Assembly (NCBI GenBank): GCA_002349055.1
Contig: DECD01000051.1
Coordinates: 19,449-83,448 of the forward strand
DNA from: Bacteroidales bacterium UBA2939
GTDB taxonomy: Bacteria > Bacteroidota > Bacteroidia > Bacteroidales > P3
Reading direction: 5' to 3'
DNA length: 64,000 bases
Part shown: positions 56,201 to 62,300 of the stretch, in pieces
How the letters are laid out: each line of letters opens with the position of its first letter
How positions within the stretch are numbered: the stretch's first letter is position 1
Position numbers and translations under genes: made by a program
The notes under the pieces: model-generated
Seen by the model: only the letters and a program-made list of their open reading frames with translations
What the model was told of the DNA's origin: nothing
Database searches by the model: none

Positions 56201-56323
56201 GTCGTTCTCGTTCAAATACTGTATGTATTCTTGCGAGAACGTTTTGCTGGTTATCGCCATTATGCACAAGGTTAAAAGTAAACCTTTTGTTATGGAGTAT
56301 CTGAAATTGTTTGTTCTTTTCAT
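47285..56323 (-). CDS. Giant secreted protein with T9SS type B (gliding motility-associated) C-terminus
   Basis: A 3012-residue protein. Signal peptide of about 31 residues (ends TFSQ), then a CUB-like domain (about 32-150) and alternating FN3-like and jelly-roll/adhesin-like modules to about 2000. A PKD-like domain follows (about 2110-2190; SAIWNFGNGETSTHYHG). A run of about seven 60-80-residue modules (about 2280-2720) each ends in a CDS- or DSV-containing motif (GCDSVVHY, NCDSTTSL). The CHU_C/type B sorting domain (about 2918-3012) has NLVTPNGDGTNDRWKVVNL to NGVIEVVR. Probably a surface adhesin or matrix protein. G+C in the middle is visibly lower than in its upstream paralogue. Convergent with the GH20 gene, 3 bp apart. 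Confidence 0.9.
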   Translation of the reverse strand: MKRTNNFRYSITKGLLLTLCIMAITSKTFSQEYIQYLNENDTLYINVCREGITEGQIKAYPTFPYHSYSGWVVIEGSAGETLTLDGSYGIWDGELRIWDGRPTAGGTLLVDYNWVGSNTLSLTANSGIFVIWFHTDTGDDEQFDFIWRSLHPEVCCTERPSNLIVNTSVEAGGSCSATLNWQTSAPAGTRYRISLNGVTVDSTTTTSKTLHGLASSMQYHAEISIMGNESCGFAKTRTIFRTPCTGWTSLPLQETFDDLAVDSIPSCWLRAMNFDDPESHPHTVGDYSYSRHKSLMMGCGSNDLAGHFSIVTTPKINNAGTWSVRLQLRASHENTRLVVGTADTAVASLSLCGFTPLDTIVINSNTEWVQRTLRFNSIPASKRVALMMQQGMQDGTLRRIYVDDFRVEECGVDSITAYRIMSDSVTLAWNTLGNPTCNITIQLANTATFVRSLSNVTSPLQIGGLEPSTRYIFTIYPICSGNNGLPLSINVRTMDAMNDNDNVCEIMRGNLPYGWSTIKYSYSENAGNSAGDIHVGNYLVSPNIPIAGRTVCFDRNTSYSGMTLVVGTMQYPDDASTFTPIASFYYNDEGLWHSETVQIPDNTTDRYIALKAEGGPDYYCLHVRNVRIGDYPLVNAHAAHVRGTNVELRWNPITDGGCDTVIVEYGPRNFVLGSGLRDTAIGSNRITIRNLQTVTEYDFVAWRPCGGDPCDFRIQVFTALEDYPLPYCEDFYGMDYIWEYWAGDWRRPHTLYNTPQITDHPWYYGANRALELGSYGFRDYYYSTALMPDVEIDSSSVLSFYASSSTPASHLVLGMWNEYTDNLFKAFDTIPISDNRQHYVYSIPDSIADAEGRLALQWWHPIPYSYHRVFIDEIQLSHLSYNSLTPSYVGFDTAAFTCTDNVQLTLIGGGDTITLLYPNLSVGNLDTGTLYMMYVRPLSDTNSCVSYAGYFITAAYGGYTGCYTFDELQNNELPGGWFFSNSARVDNGVLKFKNLAVMPPLGDISGSRFTLRKTDTSPLLIGYTIDSINYTITDTITTIQSTFYLPPMPPNANLALFSSDTAHVDMIGISGCRIVRFNTEGGKVFCTVVGGGANYLLTVTDTADGSEHTFYITESPFVISSLLLDHTYRFSYQCIGDYTDCTPDTIITINDSLTLPYCADFEIGANGIGIPPNWTFFYDPDIIPSLELSWGETPLRIGEWWRENQKVVLPQINHNGPMSVKLRFHSWYENSIQIGTVNALGDTSTFIPLDSNHITGWEELTIQINALGSRRIAFRSNNLVLLDYISISEIPKVKISLIDWHTLRLTAETEDSIVDYYARYRRDDGRDSVLHVTTNPYYFVEESYTDIYLTVAQDSNGYICGRENDRWQLSALTDLPLCPKDEYWDWQYRCHGDTWDDYYRDRRPHNIRINNDPNNYAYRLLPDFDVDSIRHLSMRFEYNSDRIGEMIEVGVMEDAYDTGSFTIIDTFYYTADHHQWQKCTVNFSNYTGNGRWIAFRHRSGQCSDCYGQLAVGNYFVTSCPAATATASLVRWNNVQINASAPGFYVAIKNVDNPWDSTLMRIDHVPNTITLWGETTYEFYFRCDSIETLCTPQRLRTGITPLDIPLCIDFDTIPAVALKGWTLTDTTTIVSNGVLNLTGIAATPDINIDSLQKVGISLWYKPGKVSDRLRVGTMVDPNDPQTFWSAATLASQDTSTWQRFLVNFSSAPSNAHYIAFKGNGKIDNIRMDTSVAHGLTVMQVEHDAITLGWSSVGNPPTTLTVKQGDSVIHTYNNPTSPLTIDGLNPLAPYTFLFASRINDTGICAMHYADSIKLITPNPGTGCINTTDLHSPSALFTTGTYNNPYAVSGVVDYGYSHPDSRHSICYDTSARDPNTTGLLHMVPDGATSSVRLGNPGTDIEAPQAEAITYSLLVDTASFELILLRYAAVLQDPMHDPSDQPRFRIEVLDSTFSPINPECTSADFIANASLGWNAAPNNVLWKDWTSVGIDLTAYANQQVYVRLTTFDCNEGSHFGYAYFTLECMRKTLETKACGDIDSNTFTAPPGFNYRWYSNLSSSTISTAQSVTFPTADITYYCDLTKIDNASCLYTISAYGGTRYPMASFDTTVTIANCGFDVVFSNTSTVSADGITPIAGETCESAIWNFGNGETSTHYHGQSHYDSAGTYIVTLISKIAGGTCTDTMVFPLTLAFPPHTPRIEGPATLCIGDTDTLRLYDTHPDSGSVWTEDNGNWILPLPPSAYTMGSNTYTLNTTDDYGCLFNLSHTVTVNPVYRHEDTVHICSPLLPYSYSDTVFLPGTTSAEYHNNTLSAAGCDSSYHLWLTVSDAYATTVFDTANASICDNQSYTFFGDTYTDAGTHVNVHVDNDGICDSIHTLILDVRATSAADTMASECDNFVWYGTNYSVDTITTRTTLNYVNCDSTTSLHLQIRHSSDTAIHHYVVENSLPYLWNGISFSTDTTGYIHTITNSQDCDSVITFNLTVYRNQDTTINRTVCEGQLPQLWNNVAFYPSEIDSTTNVITHQITIPTTHGADSVITMVLHVLYNSNATIADTLLQNNLPSYTPPFGLSVSYAQNETDGALVTLFDTVIVIPNAVGCDSIVHYSLHLWRNYAVTDSVNLCDNQLPYVWQGITMNADTAATVTLPTVHGTDSVVTLVLTVMPTYEVSDTIWVCPHMPFAYEGIDYGGPIDFDSPHLSVQGCDSLVHVSLQARDSSFRLAPEVLLDSSNWMPYDTTLLGCQPTQLQLRDNSSSISRIWTFWNTSNPADVQSGTDTLFTSLVDSLGSFSFQLVAISKEGCSDTVRRDSLLWVFTRPIPSFIWEPDHLSIHHPEVQFFNQTTTPSDSLPPYTTFLSAPTYLWLFPLDPGASSCDSSFEVTPYYSWEINADTGEYPVSLIAYLIHEGPDSLTITCTDTATIPIRIVNTYLQFPNLVTPNGDGTNDRWKVVNLLEMGEYSMNELWIYDRWGVEVYHVKNISKESDFWDPEETHSPDGTYYFRFMAKNNFGVVKRNGVIEVVR

Positions 56324-56340
56324 CTCTTAATTCTTAATTC
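56324..56340. repeat. TTAATTC repeat between the two giant genes
   Basis: TCTTAATTCTTAATTC, two 7-bp units in the 29-bp gap. Same kind of sequence as the repeat inside panC. Confidence 0.5.
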
Positions 56341-56352
56341 ACATTTCTTTTT

Positions 56353-59300
56353 CTATCTCACCACCTCTATCACGCCGTTGCGTTTCACCACGCCGAAGTT
56401 GTTCTTGGCCATGAAGCGGAAATAGTAGGTGCCGTCGGGCGAGTTTGTGTCCTCGGGATTCCAGAAGTCGCTCTCTCTGTAGATGTCCTTCACGTGGTAG
56501 ACAAGGACACCCCAGCGGTCGTAGATCCAGAGCTCGTTCATTGAGTATTCGCCCATTTCCAGCAAATTCACCACCTTCCAGATGTCGTTTACCCCGTCGC
56601 CGTTGGGAGTCACCAGGTTGGGGAACTGTAGGTAGGTGTTGGCAATATAGATGGGAATGATGGCGGTGTCGGTGCAGACGATGGTCAGTGTGTCGGGTCC
56701 GTAGTGCAACAGGTAGGCTATCAGGGAGACGGGATAGTCGCCGGGCTCTGTGTTAATCTCCCATTGGTAGAAGGGGTCGACCTCGAAGGATGTGTCGGAA
56801 CTGGAGGCTGAGGTGTCGTGTGGGAAAAGCCAAAGGTAGGTGCAAGTGTCGGGAAGTGTCTGGTTGTAGAACTGCGCATGGGGATTGTGGATGGATAGGT
56901 GGTCGGGCGACCAGATGAAGTCGGCCTGGGGAGAGGGGAAGACCCACAGGAGAGAGTCGTTCTCCACGGTGTCGCGGCAGCCTTCGTCGCTGACGCTGAT
57001 TAGGCGGAAGCCGAATATCCCAGTGGTGTCTAGCGTGGGATGGAAGTGCCGGTCGCTAGAGGTAATGGTGTCTGTGGCGTTTAAAGGCCATACTGTCCAG
57101 GTGCGCGAGGTGGAGATGGAGGTGTCTTTGAGGTGGAGCAGTTGCGGTTGGCATCCCAGAAGGAGAGTGTCGAAGCGGTACCATTGAACACTGTCGGTGC
57201 TGACTATAGGCGGTGTTGGAAACCGCGGGTCGGAGGCATAGAGCACCACGTGGACAAGACTGTCGCAGTTGTGGATGGTAAGATGCGGACTATCGAAGGC
57301 AATTGGCCCACCGTAATCGACGCCTTCATAAAGGTAACGCTGGTAGGGACATACGACAATGGAGTCGGTGAGTTCGAAGGTGGGATGGACATAGAGGTAG
57401 AGTGTTGTGGTGCTGTCGCAGAGGAAACGGTTGGTGTCGAGCTTGGAAACGACTGTGTCGGCAGTGAAGAGGGTGCCATACCAAGTGAATTGGTCGCATG
57501 CGTTGGCTATGGTGTCTACAGCCGATGTGGGTCGCACATCGAGCATGAGGCTGTGGAGGCTGTCGCACTGGAGCAGACTGTCGATATGGTTCACCATGTG
57601 CTCACCGGGCTGGTTGTAGAGGTCGCCGAAGAAGGGGAAGGTCTCGTTGTCGCAGATGGAGGCATTGACGGTGTCGAAGACGGTGGCCGCGGTGGTGGGA
57701 CTGACGCGGAGGTGAAGGTGGAAGCTGCTGTCGCACCCTGCCGTAGTTTGGCCTATCTGGTGGTAGTCGAGGACTGTGGTTCCAGGAAGGAAGAGGGTGT
57801 CGGCGTAGTTGTAAGGGAGCTGCGGGGAGCAGAGGTAGACGGTGTCGAGGTGGGTGAAGGAAGGATTGACGTGGAGTGAGTGGGTGAGAGTGTGGGCGCA
57901 TCCGTAGGGATCGGTGGCGGTGAGTTGATAGTTGTTGGTTGACAATTGATAGTTGGTGGAATCAAGGATTAAAAATGAAGAATGAAGGATTGGGTCGGTT
58001 TGCCAAAGGGAGTCGGGAGTGGTGGCGTTATGGAGCCGGAGGGTGTCTATGTCGCCGAAGCATAGAGTGCTGGGACCTGTGATGGAGGGTTGAGTGGGGA
58101 AGCCGACGGTAATAGGGAAAGTGAGAGTGTCGGTGCATTGGCCGCCCGAGATGCCGGCGACGAGGGTGACGGTGTAGGTCCCCGGGTGGTCGTAGGAGGT
58201 GTAGCCGTTGTAGCTGTCGGAGGTGTACCCGTTGCCGAAGTCCCACCAGGCCGTTTCGGCCATCTCACCGGTGGCGACAGGGTTGATGCCGTCGGAGGAA
58301 ACGGTGCTGCGGTTGACGAACTGCACGTTGATGTGGCAGTTGGAATAGGTGACAATGGTGTCGACCCTCGCCAGAGGATAGCGCGAGCCGCCGTAGGCGC
58401 TGAGGGTGAAGGAGCACGAGGGGTTGTTGAGAAAAGAGAGGTCGCAGAGGTAGACTGTGGTGCGCGATGAAGGGACGGAGAGGGTGCGCGAGGTGGAGAG
58501 TGTGGCGGGATTGGACATGGTATACCAGCGGTAGTTGAAGCCTTCGGGTGCGGTGAAATGGTTGCTGTCGGCATTGCCGCAGGAGGTGGTGCTAATGTTC
58601 TTGAGGAGGCACTGGAGAGTGAAGTAGGCATATCCGAAATGGGACCCTTCGTTGCAGTCGTAGGTGGTAAGGCGCAGGTAGACCTGGCGGTTGTGGTAGG
58701 CTGAGAGGTCGACGCCTACGGTGGTCCAGTCTTTCCAGAGGACATTGTTCGGGGCAAGGTTCCAGCCGAGGTTACGATTTGCGATGAAGTCGGCGGCGGC
58801 ACAGTTGGGGTCGATGAGGTTGAAGTTGGAGTCGAGTAGCTCGAGGCGGAAGCGGGGCTGGTCCTCGGGGGCGTGCATCGGGTCTTGAAGCACGGCGGCA
58901 TATTGCATTAGCAGGAGCGAGAAGTTGAGGGTGTCGACACGGAGGGAGTAGATGACACCCTCGGCCTCGGGCATGGCGCGATTGGCGCTCCAGTTGCCCA
59001 GACGCACGGAGGAAGTGAAACCCTTGGGGATGGTGCGCAGGAGGTTGTTGGTGCGCGGGTCGCGTGCCGAGGTATCGGTGTTGACGGTGTGTCGGCTGTC
59101 GGCTTCCAGCGGGCCGAAGTCGATGGCTCCGCGGTTGGCGTAAGGATTGTTGTAGGTGCCGGAGAAGAAGACGGCCTGAGGTGAGGCTAGGTCGGTGGGA
59201 TCGACGCAACCGAATCCGTCGGCAGGGACGGCGATGTTGATGGTGTCGGTGTAGGTGGTGGCGCAGGGCATCCCCTCGGCGGGACACGAGGAGAGGGTGG

Positions 59301-62300
59301 TGATGGTGTAGTCGTGTCGGGGGGTGATGGGAATGGTGAGTTGGGAGGAGTTTATAGATGATAGATTATAGTTTATAGTTGATTGTGTGGTGTTGTCGAG
59401 GACGGTGATGGTGGCGTCGGGGGTGCCGAGCTGCTGCCACGAGAGGGTTATGGCGGTGTTGGAAATGCCGCTGATCTGCATGTCGAAGGCGGCACACTGG
59501 GTGAGGAGGAAGTCGTCGACAAAGAGGTTGTTGTCTTGCCCCGAGGCATTGCGTAGGGCTATGTAGTGGGCATTGTCTGGCGCTTGGTCGAAACTTACGA
59601 AATGATATTCCCATTGACCGATATGTCGGGGAACGATGGTCTTCAGCGGATGGAAGGAGGAGGGATCGGAGGGCGATGTCATGCAGCCTGCTATGAGGTA
59701 GGCTCCTGCTTGAGTGGCTTTCACCCAGAAGCCGGCGGCGAGATGAGTGATTGTGTCGATGTCGATGTCCGGTGTTGCCACCGTGCCGTTGAGGGCCAGC
59801 GAACGACTGCCGGAGTGGGGATGGGCTGAAGAAACGGTGGGGGAACCGCTGACGGCGGTCCATCCTTGGGGAGTGTAGTTGACGGGGAGGGCGTCGAATC
59901 CAGTGCAGGAAGGAACGGCGAGGGGAAGGTCGAGGGTTCGGATGGTATAGCGGTTGTCGCAGCCCAGTTGGTTGTTGGAGCAGTAGAGGTAGATATCGTA
60001 GGTGGTGGAGGGCGAGAGAACGAGCCGGGCGGGCAGCGAGTCGAACTGTTGCAAGGTGCCCTGTCCGCGATTGAACCCATAGAAGCCGTATTCTACCCAG
60101 ATGGGCCCATTGACTTCCGAGGTGCTGTCGTTTTCGACGACAATCTCGTTGTAGCGCTCGAGTCGCAGGGAGGCTGTCGAAGTGACATAGCAGGCATCAA
60201 GCCGTAGGTTGTCGAAGTAGAAGTAGCTATTGCCGAGCAAGTCGCTCTTGGTGCGGAAGGCAATCCAGCGGGCGTTGCCTGTGTAGCGGCCGAGGTCGAT
60301 GTACTCGCGGTGCCAGTCGGTGCCGGTGAATACCACAGTGTCGATGGGAATGAATGAGGAGGAGTCGAGAAAGTCAGTCAGCACACCCACCTCGACGGCG
60401 CTGTTGGCTTGGGTGGCTTTGCATTCGAAGGTGAGTTTGGTGCTGCCTACCGCGCTGTCTCTGAGGTAGGGGAGGATGAAGAGTACGGGACGGCTCCAAG
60501 GTTTTATCAGGTAGCAGTCGCGGTCGTCGATATATTGGAAACTGGCCTGGGGATTATTGGAAGGATAGGTTGTATAGATGTTGAAAAGGTCGTCGTTGTA
60601 GACCTCGTCGCAGTAAGGGAAGGTGATGGTCTGCGGGGCGTAGAATGTCGTGGTGGGAGCACAGGCGGCATCTCCTCCGGTTTGTTTGACGTAGAGCTGG
60701 CTGTAAGATGAGAAGGACAGGGTGGCAGGACTGGAGGTGATGGTGCGGTTGGTCCAGTAGCCATAGCCATAGTCGTAGCTGATGCTGTAGCTGGTGTCGG
60801 GGACGGCCTCCAGGGTGAGGGCATTATAGGAAAGGAGTCGGAAGCGCAGCTTGGGTTCGCGCGAGAGGCCCAAGTGCTGGACGGAGAGGCTGTAGCCACG
60901 ATAGCGCAGGGCAATATGATGGCTGCCGATGTTGTTGAGACTGAAGGTGTAGTCGCCGTCCAGACTCATGCCGTTGGTGGGAACGATGGTATCGATGACA
61001 AACGAGGACGTGTCGACACCATTGGCCAGATGACCCACCTGGAGGTCCTGCCCGGAGAAATAACCGGTGATGGACAGCAAGAGGTGGTTGGAATGTTCGA
61101 CTTCGGGGAGGATGATGTAGTTCCATTGGCTGTAGGCAGCGCTGAAGCGCATTCGGTCGGCGCCGTCGAAGATGGCGTCGTTGTAGCCCTCGCGCTGGGT
61201 GACAATCCAACCTGTGGGCAATGTGGAATTGTTGTTTTCGAAGTTGATGCAATAGGGTAGGGGAATGGCCTCTGTGCGGATTTTGAAATGGGGGAGGCAG
61301 TTGTTATCCATGTAGCGGCATTCCCACCAGACACTGTATTCGGTCGAGGGTTGCAGGTCGTCGATGGTGAACGGGGAGGTGGTGATGTGGAAGCTCCGCT
61401 GGTCGTCGATGCCATCTGTCATGTGAAGAATGTACTCGTAGGTGGTGTTTCCATGAACGGTGCATGTGAGGCTGTTTCCCTCAATGCTGAAGTCCACTCC
61501 CGGACAGGGGCTTTGTGCCACGCTGTCGAGCAGGCATCCTGTGCCGCCGCTAACGCTGATGGTGGTGGGACTGAAGGCCGGGAAAACGAATGATTGCCAG
61601 GTGGTATCGAGGGTTATGGTGTCGGCCCCTATCGCCAACTTCGTCCCGTTGCCAATGCCACGGGCAACGAAGTAGAGGGCGTTGTAGGAGAGGTTGGGCA
61701 GGGTGGCTGTGGTCCAGTCGTTGGCGTTGGCCGGACTGAGCATTTGTAGGCGATAGCCACCGGAGGGATCGTTGACCAATGAGACGCGAGAGCTGTCGTT
61801 GAAAGTCCATCCTGCGGGGAGTTCGTATGAGAGCAGGTCGCTCATCACATTGCACATTTTGATTTCGTTTCCTATCGGTCCGATGCTGTCTTCGATATAG
61901 GACAACGTTAGGATTCTGCCACCGAAACTCCAGCATCCGCCGTTGGGAAGGACATAGCAGTCATAGTATCGCGATGGAGTCAGTCCCGACACATGGATGG
62001 TGTCGGGAGTGCCCGAGGCCCACACCGTGTCACCCATGTGCACCATCATCACGGTGATGGAATCGGTGGTGCCGGCAGCCTGCCAGACAATGTCGATGCT
62101 GTTGCCGGAGAGATTGGCGAAAGTGAAGTCGCCATAGTTGGCCGACCCAAGAATTAGGTCGTCAATCCATGCGTAGTAGACCCCTTCGCAATCTGTCAGT
62201 GTGTATTGTAGCGCCAGACGACCTGTGACGTTGGCCGGAATATTGCACACATAGTGCCTCCAGCCTGCATTGCCGGCAATATGCAAGGTATCGATGGTGG

